Below the pieces are notes generated by a model. It was not told where the DNA came from, did not search any database, and was given only the letters and a program-made list of their open reading frames with translations. From Tanytarsus gracilentus (Eukaryota > Arthropoda > Insecta > Diptera > Chironomidae), in assembly GCA_038502055.1 (NCBI GenBank), contig JAXRKN010000043.1:5704001-5768000 (forward strand): a stretch of 64,000 bases of DNA. The letters are read 5' to 3'. The translations under genes were made by a program, and so were the position numbers. Positions 49,001 through 61,629 of the stretch are shown here, piece after piece (the first letter of the stretch is position 1; each line of letters starts with the position of its first letter).

Positions 49001-52000
49001 TTTCATCTTCGTTCTCATAACGACCGTGTTCATCCTTGGGATATTCAAAATGCAATTTTAGACTCTTAAAATAAACTGCCCTACTTTACGACCCGTTTTA
49101 TATAAAACAATAAAAAGAAGACTTTATTTATGCGATCAGCGTATTTTTTAAGTGTCTTCTAATTAATTGCAATTACACCGTGAAATTAACTTCTTTTTGA
49201 GTTGATTTTGCATAAATTTACCAGTCCGACTTCTTTTTATGAGCAACTTGAGAGCGTTTTTTTTTCGTGGCGCTCATCTGCACCGCATACGAACAAGAAA
49301 AATCATAAATTTTATTAAACGAGAATGCAAAAAGCACCAAAGAATTACGTGATGCCTCATATGCAATTAATATCTTTTGACACGCTAGAAGAGACGAAAT
49401 AGATCGACTTCACGTGTGAGCATATTCGTGACCTTACATCATATAGCTCATTCGTGCACGGTTGAGGGTTGAAAAGCTGAAAAATAATCCAATTCGGAAA
49501 TTTGCTTCTCTATTTTTTTTGTTAGAATGACACCTCAGCTGAGAGAACCATTGTGTGGTGAGATGAAAACATGTAATTTTCGGAGCTGTGGTCGATGAGC
49601 ATCATCATAAATATATGTGGGAGTTGACTTTTGACAATCATGATTATGCTTCTTTTGAGGAAGTCGAGTGTAAGAGAGATAATTATTTTCAGCAATAAGA
49701 CGAACATTATAATTGAATTAATCACTGAAACTTATGAAATTGCCGGCATGTGTCTCAAAGTCAATCTCTCCAATCAAGCAATATGTGTTCATGTCCAATT
49801 GTTAATCTTTTTCGCAACATTTTCTTCCACACACGTCATGTCACGGAAATTTCTCTATCATGTAATAAATTCTGACTTGCTTACATCTCATGCATAGCTG
49901 AGTGGCTATGGGAGAAGTCCGAAATATGAGGAAAAAGTAAAAAATTAATCAAAGTGAATTGTCCAGTGTCATCTGGTCTATTTCCATGTAAATATGAAAC
50001 GGGTTAATGCTGACATTGCTGACGTTTCATTTTTGTCATCTTTTTGGTGTCGAACTTTGTCGCATGAGAGTTTTTCGATGTGAGGTAAAATTCAATTTAC
50101 GCAAGCACGTGTTGATACGAAATAAATTATTTCTCAAAGGTAAAATTTTCATTTGTCATCTATTTTCGATTCCTGATTTCTAATTTTGTTAAGGGCTGGA
50201 AACTTTTATAAAAGTTAACGAATTATTGAAAAGTTTAAACCACAAAATCTTTTAAAGTGCATTAAAAGTTTTATTCCACTCGTATGAGTGCAAAAAGACA
50301 CTCTTGTTCTCGTTAGAAGGTGAAAATTACTACAGAAACCTTCGAAATCCCCTTACATAAGTTCACCTGAATATTTAATGCATTTGCGAAAGAAATTTAA
50401 TTATTTTCAACTTAAGCTTTTAAGAGGATTATAAAATCAATGTGGAGTGCAAAGAACTGACAAAATTTCTATGCAAAACTAAATTTGTGGGGGATTTAAA
50501 TACTCGACGATGAATTTTACATCTTCTTCGAGCATATTCTACACTCACTTTAAAACGTCGTAATTATAAAAATAAAAGTGATTTTAATTAAATTTTAATT
50601 AGCTAGTCGTGTTGAGAGAATGAGAAGAATTCTTTTAAAGCGATTATGTGAATTGACTTTTTTAAAATTTGCGGCAAATCGTAAAAATTCCTCAAAAATC
50701 TGATTTATTTCTATACTTAATTAATTTGATGTTGTGTTGCGTTGGGTCACGAAATAATCTTCTTAATTAAACTTTTCCTTTGAACTGAAAATGACTTTTA
50801 TATAAATCTTGAATAAGATGAGATTACAGGCGTTTTTCCTTCTATAAACTGAAGCCATACACACAAAGCGAGAAAAACAAAACATGTTTACAAGAAGCCT
50901 TATTTTGTTTTATCATGAACTCATTGCTTTTTACCTAGCCAACAATAAGTCTTGTACTCGTCCACTAGGGTAGAAATAAAATAAATTTTTTCCTCATTTT
51001 CAGGAAAAATTCTATTTTAGGGAGCATGTAAAAATACTGAGGCGTGTTAGGACATGAAAAACATTCAAATAAACAGCTTGAAATAAAAGTCAGCCGTAAA
51101 AAAATTTCATTCTAATAAAATACTTTTGTTTTCACATCTCACATTTTATTGCCCACTGACAAATTGCTTAATTTACATCGCAGCTCAACATCTGCTAATC
51201 TCGAGAGAAACAAAGAAGAAGGAAGTAGCGAGATCTGCAAATATTTGCTGACAACAAAACATTTTGTGGCTGTATCATTATTTCCAAGCTACAACTGTGC
51301 TCCGAAGAACTACTCTAGATAGTAAAGCAGTGGCATGAGAAAATTTCTTCTGTTTTCATGGTCAGAAAATCGATAAGAAGGAGGAGATGAGAGAATGAAG
51401 TGGAATTTAATAGCAACCAAGTGGAAAATTTTCTTTTGCATTACCCTTAAGTGGCTCTAATATTGTTGAAGTACTAGTAAGCCCTAAAATTGTCCCACAA
51501 TGCCTCTCAAGAGTCAACCGAGAAAATTTCATAATTAAGATAATTCGCTTGAGGGATTTTTAATTCTTTTCCATGACAACTGCGTAAATTACACTTTTTA
51601 ATTTTTACAATCAGCCACGTGGAAGAATTTTCTATAAAATAAATAAACCCGTATACCTGGAGGCATAAAAGCCTTTTTCTTACTGCTGTCGCTTCCTCTC
51701 TAAATCACCCGCTGAATTTTCTTCAAAAGTGACCTTTTATTTCCGCAACTTTTCCTCTTATTTTGCTCATTTCCTCCCCTCGAGTTCAAAATTGACAATG
51801 AAAGTGTCATAATGGAAAGCGACAGATTTAATGATGCCCCGAGACAGCACGAGAACACAATTCAATTCGAGAAGCGAAAAGTAATCGCAAAAATTGACCC
51901 GAGCACTGCAGTAATGCTGGCTGCCTAACATTTGCTCTCTCGAGCCAAGAGCGCATTACAGAGATGAAAAGTACGTTAATTAATCTGCAAATTCAATGTG

Positions 52001-54962
52001 CGCGTGCCAGGAATTTTTAACTTGGTGTCACGAAGTTTTTTTTGTTCTATTGGAATTGGCATGAAATAATGTTGGCAACTTTTAGTCTCAATGACCATAA
52101 TTGAATGCAGTAACAAATTTCGTATAAAAAGGATCTTTTGTGCTGAGGCAAGGTATGGAAAATGTCATTCAAATACCATTTGTCTAAATTAAATCATCCA
52201 CGTGAGGAAAAACAATCTTTATTTATTTCCTCTCTAACTTGACTAAACAATCGTCATCCCTAGAGCAGAAGAATTATCTTTTGCGAACAACATCATGAAT
52301 GTTTTCCAAGCACGTATCAAAAAATAATAAATTAATAATCAACCTTAATCCTCATGAATTTCACTAAGCAATATTAGAATTTGTGTGCGTTGATTGCTTG
52401 AGCGTGGCCAAATTTGACATCAAATAATGACGGAGGAGTTCACGATTATTAAAGTCACGTAACAAACGCAATCTCCCCAACACTTGAAGCGCCATTAAAT
52501 ATAAATGAGGCAGCTACACATCTCACATGAGATTGTGGGATTTATCGGAGTGATGTGAAATTCCCCAAAAAGTGATTAGATGAAAATGTATCATCCACTC
52601 GCACCCGCTCTCGAAATTAATTACTTAAATGGGTCTCTTTTGAGCGACTTAAGGAAAGGTTCGAAATTAATTTTCCTCAATTTAAAGTTTGTTCGAAATC
52701 AGTTCATGGCGTGAGTTAGGTCGATCATTCACGTTTTAAGGTTAGATTTGATATGATTATTTTTTTTCTACCAACTTTTCAGTATCAAATTCATTTTATT
52801 ATTTTGGAAGCAACTCAAATTTCATTGAATCTCTGATTAATTTGGGAGTAATTTAACAAGAGTCGAAATAAATTAACAGACAAAAGCAAAACTCGTGACA
52901 CTTTCAAAGTAAATGACTTTTTCGCCTTCTCACTCCCACTTTACCGCCATCCTCAGAAATTTTTTTAAAATAAATATTTTACTTGTCATCGTCATTTTAT
53001 ACTCGAGAATCAATCAAATTATCGAGATGATTAATTTGACATTGCGTCTCAGGTGTACTCAACATTGACTGAAGGTAATTTGTTACTTCATCCGTGGGCT
53101 GGCAATAGAAAATTTATCGATCGCGCGACGTTCGCTTACTCATTACGGTGTAGAGGAAAAAATCAATAGCAGGAAAAAACGCTCGAAGTGAATCGAGAAT
53201 GATGATGCAAGTCACGTATTAGAAAACAGTTTAATTTCCTTACGGTGAAAAAGAAGAAAAATGTTAAATAAAAAATGGAAATCCAGAATGACGCACAATT
53301 TTGCGAAATCACAGCTGGTATTGGAAGAATACATGGAAGGTAATTAAGAGAAAATTACGATTTTGCATGCAAACAAAGGAAAATTGTTATTTAAGGGTTC
53401 TTGCAGATGTGCCACAAGAGAAAGAAAACTTTGAATTATTTTAAAATTTTAAATTTATTCAAATTGTCTTTAAAATACTTTTACCAAATTTTTAGTTAAA
53501 AATACGTAAAGTGAAATTCACATTTTATTTAACATTCGCATTCCTTGATTTTTTTATAATTATTGCTCTGAAATATTGCCACGTGAATATGTGAAGGAAA
53601 AAATTATGTGAAAGCAAACAAATGTTTTTCTCAAATATATACGCGACATGGGATTCAGAGAGTAAAATAATAACAATGAAGATTACTCACACATGTGCTT
53701 TGACTGCTTTAGCGTGCTGTAAAATTCTAAATGAGGATTAAAAAGCTTTTAGAAGGAAAAATATTATTTCAAGAATTTAAGAACATGATTCGAAATTGTG
53801 TGTGGGATGAAATTGCTTTTTTCTTCGCATAATGAGATAATAATGAATTTTAGAACTTTCTGAACCAAAAAATTTAAATGAAAAAACAAAAGCAAAATTA
53901 AGAAAATGCCATTAAATGTTTTATGATGTTTTTATCACTTTTTAAAATTTTATTGAGAGGAATTATGGACGGACGGAAAGATGCGTTACGCGACTTTGTT
54001 AGTTACGCTTAAAACATAATTTCATAGGCATATCAAAAAAATTTAATATTTAAAAAAAGTTCAGTACGACCATAATAATTATTATTAAATTATGTTCACC
54101 ATCATCAGATTATTAACCTCATACAGTTGCATTCCATGAAATATCCGGATATTTAATATCCTTAAATTGTATAAAAAATGATTTTTTTTTATAAACCAAT
54201 TAAAGAACTCTCCAGCATCATGGAGCAACGCAACGTGCTGTTTTTGGAATCAAGCCAAAATGAAATCGGATATACGAAGAGAAAAGTTTTGAAATGCAAT
54301 TTGAGAAAATGCAATAAGCTATTTTTCGATGGGTCATTAATTTAAAAAAAAGCACATAAAAAAACAATGATTGATATTCTTAGATCAGATCATGCTGAAA
54401 ATCTATTGATTTGAATGCTAAAGTTTGCATCCCTTGGAATGCTGAATATTTTGATTCCTTAAACCAGCGCTATCTTTTTGATTTGAAAAACTTCTAACCA
54501 GATGTCGAATCAAATCAAATCGAAACTTTTCATGCTCATAGCGAAGTTTATTTAACTTTAAGAGATGAAAAAATTTGTGAAAATAAAATAAAATTATAAC
54601 TGAAAATCACTTTTCCAAACTTTTTGATATGTGAATTTTTTTTGATGTGGTTCTAAGTCAAATTCAAAATTATTTAAAATATTTAGCGAAGCTATAAAAA
54701 TGGTTTAATTTTAGTGAGTTTTTATAGTGAGAAAACTTAAATGAACTATTTTAAATCATGTTAATGACCATTTAATATGAATAGCGTGTCTCTAATACGA
54801 AGATAAATTTGGATTATTAATTCAGAATTTGTGTCAATCGATTTATGATTCTAAAAAAAGCTCAAAGTAACTTTTTTATAAATAGCTTTTTTTATTGGAC
54901 ATTACAAATCGATAGCATTTCGTGTTAGACATTATATTTACTGCAAGATGTGGAAAACTTTG
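46018..54962. other. Gene desert
   Basis: About 9 kb of AT-rich DNA with no coding exon that I can support, no transposon frame and no RNA gene. The few frames over 60 codons (46714-46962, 49631-49897) lack motifs. Regulatory DNA for neighbouring genes is possible but not shown. Confidence 0.55.
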
Positions 54963-56087
54963 TTAAACTTTTACGACCGGATCTTTGGTGAAAAGTTGAA
55001 CTAACATGACGAAAAAATTAATAATTTGAGCGAGCACCTAAATAAAAAAGAGAGAAAGTTACATTTTATCATCATGCTGACATATCTAAGCTTACATCTG
55101 TCAGTGTCTCAATCTTCAATTCGATCATTCCCAGGATAATAAACTTTGATTCTCGCGAGTTCAACAATAATGTCATTCGCTCTACATCAGAACTATCCCC
55201 AATAAAAAATCTATCGTGTACGTTTCTGTTGATTTGTGCAACCTGGAAGACAATTGTTTAATTATTTAGTTTTATTTAATAAATTAACAAACCATTTGAT
55301 AAAATTTTTCACAGGCTCTGCATAAAATCCAAAACATGAAACATGGCACAATAAAATGTGAAAATGTTACAATCGCCTTTATTAAATCCAGATGATTGAA
55401 TATTAATCGCATTAAAAGCCAATACAAGCTGATAATTGTGAGGATAAAGTTAAATGTCATTGTAACCAAAAGGTCCACACAATATCGATGAACAATTATT
55501 CTCTTAATGTAAAACACCTTGCAAACTTTTCGATGAAGCATTTTAAGATGTTTATTAGATTTAATTAAAATCACTTTTCTGCTCACAGTTTCAAGACTTT
55601 CAGTCATTAGTTCCACATAAAAGACAAACATCAAATCATTACACGAATAAATTAGTTCAGTAAAAGCTGATTGTGTGTTAAATATTAGATAAGAAACATG
55701 AGAAGTTAACGAAAATTTTAATAATCTCACAATCACTATAAAAATTGTACACAAAAGGAAATTTTTTTCACACTTTTTATTTTTTAATTTAAATTCAAAT
55801 TTGAGTTCATTAATAATTTTGTGCTGTATACTTCTCATCAAGTACGCTTTTAGGATGAGAAAATTTTGAATAAAGAAGGGAAAAGATGTCTGAAAAATTC
55901 CAGTGACATTGTAAACGCCACGACCAATAAACCATTTATTTTCGATCGGGTAATAAAATGACGAGTAAATATTTAAAATATTTATCACTGAAAAAGTTAA
56001 AACAAAAAGAAAATTAATTTTTTTCTGACTTTTAAAGTTAACGCCTAAGTAAAATGTTAATGTCGAAAATATTTTTTGAAAGTCCAT
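54963..56087 (-). CDS. Insect gustatory receptor (7tm_7 family), 338 aa
   Basis: Three exons, 55293-56087, 55096-55242 and 54963-55037, join at phase 0. The protein starts MDFQKIFSTLTFYLG and is highly hydrophobic with about seven membrane segments. The exon structure, one long first exon plus two short C-terminal exons at phase 0, is typical of Gr genes, as are the loop LRACEKFYQMVAQINRNVHDRF-like region and the last segment VLAQIINFFVMLVQLF. In other receptors that last segment carries TYxxxxxQF; here it is degenerate (NFF...VQLF). By family it is a ligand-gated cation channel subunit in chemosensory neurons. Its ligand is unknown. It is isolated, with no other Gr nearby, and shorter than the usual 370-450 residues. 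Confidence 0.85.
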
Positions 56088-57603
56088 TTTATTGTTTCAC
56101 CAAGACCGACACTGAGTGGCAACTAAAAGTGAACATTGATTTTTTTCGTAGGGATTCTAATTTATGATTTCAATTTGACATTTAAAAAATCATTAATCAA
56201 ATGATGATCTGATATTACTTTTTCTCTGAATTATGCGACGAGTAAAAATATTTCAATTTATTTTCTTGAAAAAATTCAATTTATCACTGGACGTCTGATG
56301 GTAATTTTTATAATGTCACGAATACTTAAGAATTTTTAGAAAGGTCTTTCTCCACTTGATACACTGACTTTTAATTAAAAACACTTTTTTGTCTTTTTCG
56401 TAGCTCAATTTTTTGCTTTATTTTCTTCTATACAATTTTTAACATCATCACCAATAGTGTTATATAAATATATAATTTCAATTAAATGTTATTTATGCTT
56501 CAATTGAATAATTGATCCATGCAATTTTTAATTCCTCTCTTTTTATATTCAACATGTTCTCGTGATTTTTTTTTGAGTTTTATTCATGGATATTTATTTT
56601 TCACTTTTTCAACATTTCTGGTTTGGAAAATTAAAAAAATTGACATCACTTGATGACTTGAATAATAAATAATGAAAGTAGCAAGTAAAAACGAAAAAGT
56701 TACGACTCTTAATTTATGAAAGCATCCCAAATGGATTTGTCCCTCTTTTTTTTCGAAACTTAATCTTTCCATTAGAATGAGTTCGTGACGAGAAAGAAGA
56801 TGATTATGATGGCAAAAGGTTTTTCCTATCAGGAATTTTTATTTTTATTTCCTTAAGCTTCGATGCGAGGCTTTCAATATAAGCTTTTAAGAGCTTTTCT
56901 CCTCTATCCCACTCAATTGTTCATTCATTCAACATACTCGAGAAAAAAGTGGTCAATGGAACATAAAATGAAAAGAAGAAATTTTTATCGTAATCTTTTT
57001 GGTTCATTATTGGCTTTAAGTCATAAGTGTGATAAAAAATTATTGAAAATTAGAATTCTCAGTTTTATCTCTGTGAGTTTGGAACTTTAAACTAACCTCA
57101 AAAGTCAAAACTTAAAACTAACCTCAAAAATCATAACCTCTTTTGACTTGTGTCTGTCTATAAACTTAAATGTAAGATATTGAAAATCGTTTCTCATCAA
57201 TTTAATGCCGTAAGCACATAATGTCAAACAAATCTCTTTACTTATGTTCACGACAAATTTCGAAAACAGAAATCCTCTTTTACCATCATCCTTCGTCAAA
57301 CATCACTTCATTCATTCTCAACACAATATTAAATATCTCTTTTGTGTGGCTATTTGCCGACCATCGGTATTTTCACAGCACAAGTCGAAGGATAGTGTGA
57401 GAGACACTTTGACAGTCTGAAAGTTGTCATCTTTCTCACATCTCTTGCCGTGTGTGCATGCTAACGCTGTAGGAAAGATATGTTCAAGAGACGCAGACAA
57501 TATGGCTTTCTTTGTGGTCAGGGGAAGATAAATTGAGAATTTTAAAGATTATAAAAATGTTTTTATATAAAGTTTTCTTTCATTTCACTTCAATTTTATA
57601 CTA
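56088..57603. other. Non-coding interval between Gr gene and repeat complex
   Basis: About 1.5 kb, AT-rich. A short direct duplication around 57085-57130 repeats the segment TAAACTAACCTCAAAA with small changes. No gene recognised. Confidence 0.55.
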
Positions 57604-59330
57604 TAATTTTTTTAGCAACAGGAATGTTGCCATACATTTTGATTGTTGCCATACGATTTCCAGCTACAAGAACGTTGCCATACAATTTTGTTGCCATACA
57701 AATTTCGAGATCAAAATAAATCACGGGATTAAAGTGTTGCGAAATTGTTGCCATATAAATTGTTGCAGAATTGTTGCCATACGATTTTAAAAATGCACCT
57801 TTCTCAAAGCAACAATTGTTGACAATCTTCATCTTCTTATACTGTTGTGAAAATGTTGTCATACAAGTTGTTGTGAAAATGTTGTCATACAAAATAAATC
57901 ACGGGATTAAAGTGTTGTGAAATTGTTGTCATACAAGTTGTTGCAGAATTGTTGCGATACGATTTTAAAAATGCACCTTTCTCAAAGCAACAATTGTTGA
58001 CAATCTTCATCTTCTTACACTGTTGTGAAAATGTTGCCATATAATATGTTGTGAAATTGTTGCCATACAATATGTTGTGAAAATGTTGTCATACAAGTTG
58101 TTGTGAAAATGTTGCCATACAAAATAAATTTAAATATTTTTTTGTTGCGAAAATGTTGCCATACAAAATGTTGTGAAATTGTTGCCATACAAAGTGTTGT
58201 GAAATTGTTGCCATACAAAATAAATTTAAAATTTTTTCGTTGCGAAAATGTTGTCTTTTACTATGTTGCGGAATTGTTGCCATACAAAATAAATTTAATT
58301 TTCTGGTGTTGTGAAATTGTTGCCATACCAAGTGTTGTGAAATTGTTGCCATACAAAATAAATTTAAAATTTTTTCGTGTTGTGAAATTGTTGTCTTATA
58401 CTATGTTGCGGAATTGTTGCCATACAAAATAAATTTAATTTTCTGGTGTTGTGAAATTGTTGCCATACCAAGTGTTGTGAAATTGTTGACAAACAAAATG
58501 TTGTGGAATTGTTGCCATACAAAATATTGTGAAATTGTTGCCATACAAAATAAATTTAAAATTTTTTCGTGTTGTGAAATTGTTGTCTTATACTATGTTG
58601 CGGAATTGTTGCCATACAAAATAAATTTAATTTTCTAGTGTTGTGAAATTGTTGCCATACCAAATGTTGCGGAATTGTTGACAAACAAAATGTTGTGGAA
58701 TTGTTGCCATACAAAATAAATTTAAATATTTTTTTGTTGCGAAAATGTTGTCATACAAAATGTTGCGGAATTGTTGACAAACAAAATGTTGTGAAATTGT
58801 TGCCAAACAAATAAATTTCAAATTTTCTAGTGTTGTGAAATTGTTGCCATACAAAATGTTGTGGAATTGTTGACAAACAAAATGTTGTGAAATTGTTGCC
58901 AAACAAATAAATTTCAAATTTTCTAGTGTTGTGAAATTGTTGCCATACCAAATGTTGCGGAATTGTTGACAAACAAAATGTTGTGGAATTGTTGCCATAC
59001 AAAATAAATTTAAATATTTTTTTGTTGCGAAAATGTTGTCATACAAAATGTTGCGGAATTGTTGACAAACAAAATGTTGTGAAATTGTTGCCAAACAAAT
59101 AAATTTCAAATTTTCTAGTGTTGTGAAAATGTTGTCATACAAAATGTTGCGGAATTGTTGACAAACAAAATGTTGTGAAATTGTTGCCAAACAAATAAAT
59201 TTCAAATTTTCTAGTGTTGTGAAAATGTTGTCATACAAGTTGTTGTGAAAATGTTGCCATACAAAATAAATTTAAATATTTTTTTGTTGCGAATATGTTG
59301 CCATACAATTTTAAAATATAAATATACTTA
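57604..59330. repeat. 26-bp satellite array with higher-order pattern
   Basis: Tandem units of about 26 bp, core TTGTTGCCATACAAAATG followed by TTGTGAAA, vary at a few positions (TGAAA/CGGAA, CCATAC/ACAAAC). Blocks of two to four units are closed by ATAAATTTAAATTTT-type spacers, and these blocks themselves recur (e.g. near 58290, 58440 and 58630; 58700, 58890 and 59010). Frames of up to 203 codons on the minus strand across the array are artefacts of the repeats. Confidence 0.9.
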
Positions 59331-59521
59331 AAATGTTCTAGTGTTGTGAAATTGTTACCTTAAGATTATAATCTTACACTTTTTCTTTTTTGATGACTCT
59401 GTGACATTTTGCCCGCACCCAAAATCTGGAGGAAAGGGCAAAAAAATGTTTCAAAACCCACACGTGGGTGTTGCCGTGTAACCCACTTGTAACAGATCAG
59501 TGTTTGAAAATCAAGTGCATA

Positions 59522-60061
59522 AAAAATGAGTTTAAGTCAATCCGGACACTTTGGCTGTCCGTGGCAGTCCTGTTCGACCATTCCTCAAAAATCGTCTATG
59601 TCATTAGATACTGGTCCAATTACGAGTTCAACGATACCCATGAAGTCATAGTTCTGAAAAATGGACATTTTGGCTGTCCGTGGCACTACTGGCCGTCCAT
59701 GATGGACATTCATCAAAAATCATCTATGTCAATAGATTCCTGGTCCAATCACGAGTTCAACGATACCCATGAAGCCATAGTTCTGAAAAATGGACATTAT
59801 GGCTGTCCGTGGCATTACTGGCCGTCCATGATGGACATTCATCAAAAATCATCTATATTAATCGATTCCTGGTCCAATCACGAGTTCAACGATACCCATA
59901 AAGCCATAGTTCTGAAAAATGGACATTTTGGCTGTCCGTGGCACGACCATAGGTCACGACTCGAAAAATCATGTATGTCAATCGATTCCTGGTCAAGTTA
60001 CGAATCAATGCCAATCGATTTCTGGTCCAATCACGAGTTCAACGATACCCATGAAGCCATA
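59522..60061 (+). repeat. 129-bp tandem repeat, open in one frame
   Basis: The landmark GTTCTGAAAAATGGACAT occurs at 59651, 59780 and 59909, a period of exactly 129 bp (43 codons), with a more diverged copy before and a truncated one after. The plus frame stays open from 59468 to 60064 and would encode a 43-residue repeat with NGHFGCPWH and WSNHEFNDTHEAI segments. Copies differ at first and second codon positions as well as third, so selection for protein is not evident. I do not call a gene. Confidence 0.85.
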
Positions 60062-60224
60062 TAAGAGAAAATTTGTATGAAAAATGGACATTATGGCGGT
60101 CCATGGCACGACCTATGGTCATGACTCGAAAAATTCCTAAAATGGGCTAATAAAGACCCTAAGAGCTACCATCTGGCGAAAACTAGAAGTCTCTAGCTGG
60201 TCCAGGAGCTGAGATCTCGAAGGA

Positions 60225-60253
60225 ACAGACAGACAGACAGACGGACGGACGGA
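60225..60253. repeat. (ACAG)n/(ACGG)n microsatellite
   Basis: Four GACA-type units grade into GACG-type units just inside the right end of the GTGTAACCCAC segment. Such tetranucleotide runs often mark the ends of non-autonomous elements. Confidence 0.9.
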
Positions 60254-60436
60254 ATCACGAGCATATAAGTGTTACCACCTCTGGTGGGTTACACTAAAAA
60301 TATAGGGTCAATTTGTCCAGGGTCAAATGAGGGCAAAATTTACAAAATTTGTTGGCATAGTCAAATCTGTGGGCAATTTTCCCTGTACTATATTTTTTTG
60401 CCCATACCCTCGGATTTTGGGTGAGGGCAAAATGTC

Positions 60437-61629
60437 CTACCCCCTTTTTCATTCTTAAATATTATATACACGTGTAATCAGACCAGAATAAAGTCCCAAT
60501 AATGCACATTTCTTAGAATGATGAGTAACTTTTATTTACTTAAGGTTGCGAGAAAGCACCATTAGAGTAATTTAAGTTGCATTAGCTAGAGTATAACAGA
60601 AGTTTAGGATGGAGAGACAAGATAAATTAGAGAACAATCTGATCTATTTATAAATGCACTCTCGAAAAAAAAAAAAAGTGGATAGATCTGAAGGTTTAAG
60701 AATAAAACTCTAAGTAACAGCAAAACTGGTGCGTCAACAGATAAAATAATGTGAATTTTAATACATAAATTTAAAAGGAAAAAGACAAATAACCCTACAG
60801 ATGAATTGTTTAAAATGCAGTTTTTCTCTCGTACCGGGCACCCACTTGATTTTATTCATTCTCTTTTTACTAAATATATTTTGTAATAATATTATATACC
60901 TGAATATAAATAAAAATCATTAAGTTCATTGCACGTCACCGGTTTTATATAATATTATTTATAGAGATCATAGAGAGGAGAGACAGGAAGAGGAAAGAGA
61001 GGTAGTACAAAATCTAGTCAAGAAACGCGCACATATCGATTATTGTTAAAAAATTATTTTCCTAGTGTTTTGAATAATAATATATATATAAATGAATTAA
61101 ATAAATTTATAGTGGTACAAACATTTAAATAAATATTCGTTACAGTGAAAAAAAAGGTCAAAAAGAGTTAAAATTGAATTATTGAGAAACATATGATAAG
61201 AGAAATGTGTAAAAAAAAGAAGAAATTGAATTAATTAGTAGGTTGTTACTGTAAAATTCCCCGCATGGAAACCTTTCGTTGTGTGCCGGGTGAATGTGAT
61301 AGTTCCTCCCAGCCATCTTGTTATTGTCCCGGGCACTAATCCTCGCATCCCTCGAGGCAATAGATCGTTTTGATTAATTGCTATTCTTTAGTCTCATATT
61401 ATTCCAATAGTATTTTGAAAATATGCAAATATTGCGCGCATTAGGTAAAATAAAATTTGATGGTGCTAAATGATACAATTTCACAAAATTGTAGCAACAA
61501 TTTCAAACATGTTGGAACAATTCCAACATTAGAACAACAAAATGAAAAATCACAACTAATGTGGTTAAAAGATAAATTAGAAGAGAATTTTTTGGGCTTT
61601 TTTCTTGCACTCTCAATTTTATGTTTCCC
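60437..61629. other. Internal non-coding part of the foldback-like element
   Basis: About 1.2 kb, AT-rich, no coding frame. A less AT-rich patch at about 61255-61385 contains GTGCCGGG and, 40 bp on, CCCGGGCAC, a short imperfect inverted repeat. No transposase remnant recognised. Confidence 0.5.

Larger units (their letters stand above)
59476..60294. repeat. Inner segment bounded by GTGTAACCCAC inverted repeats
   Basis: GTGTAACCCAC at 59476-59486 and its exact reverse complement at 60284-60294 enclose the 129-bp tandem repeat and the GACA/GACG microsatellite. It may be a third nested element or the internal part of the one around it. No target duplication seen. Confidence 0.55.
59403..60436. 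mobile_element. Nested terminal-inverted-repeat element, about 1.03 kb
   Basis: The left end 59403-59447 starts GACATTTTGCCC and the right end 60392-60436 is its reverse complement, ending GGGCAAAATGTC. I count 39 matches over 45 aligned bases. Near the right end, further GGGCAAAAT/GGGCAATTT copies form subterminal repeats. No target duplication was found. It carries an inner GTGTAACCCAC inverted repeat and the 129-bp minisatellite, and interrupts the larger foldback-like element. Confidence 0.7.

Noticed and set aside
58627..59238. 203-codon open frame on the minus strand
   Set aside because: It runs entirely through the 26-bp satellite; several overlapping frames are open there for the same reason. 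Not a protein gene.
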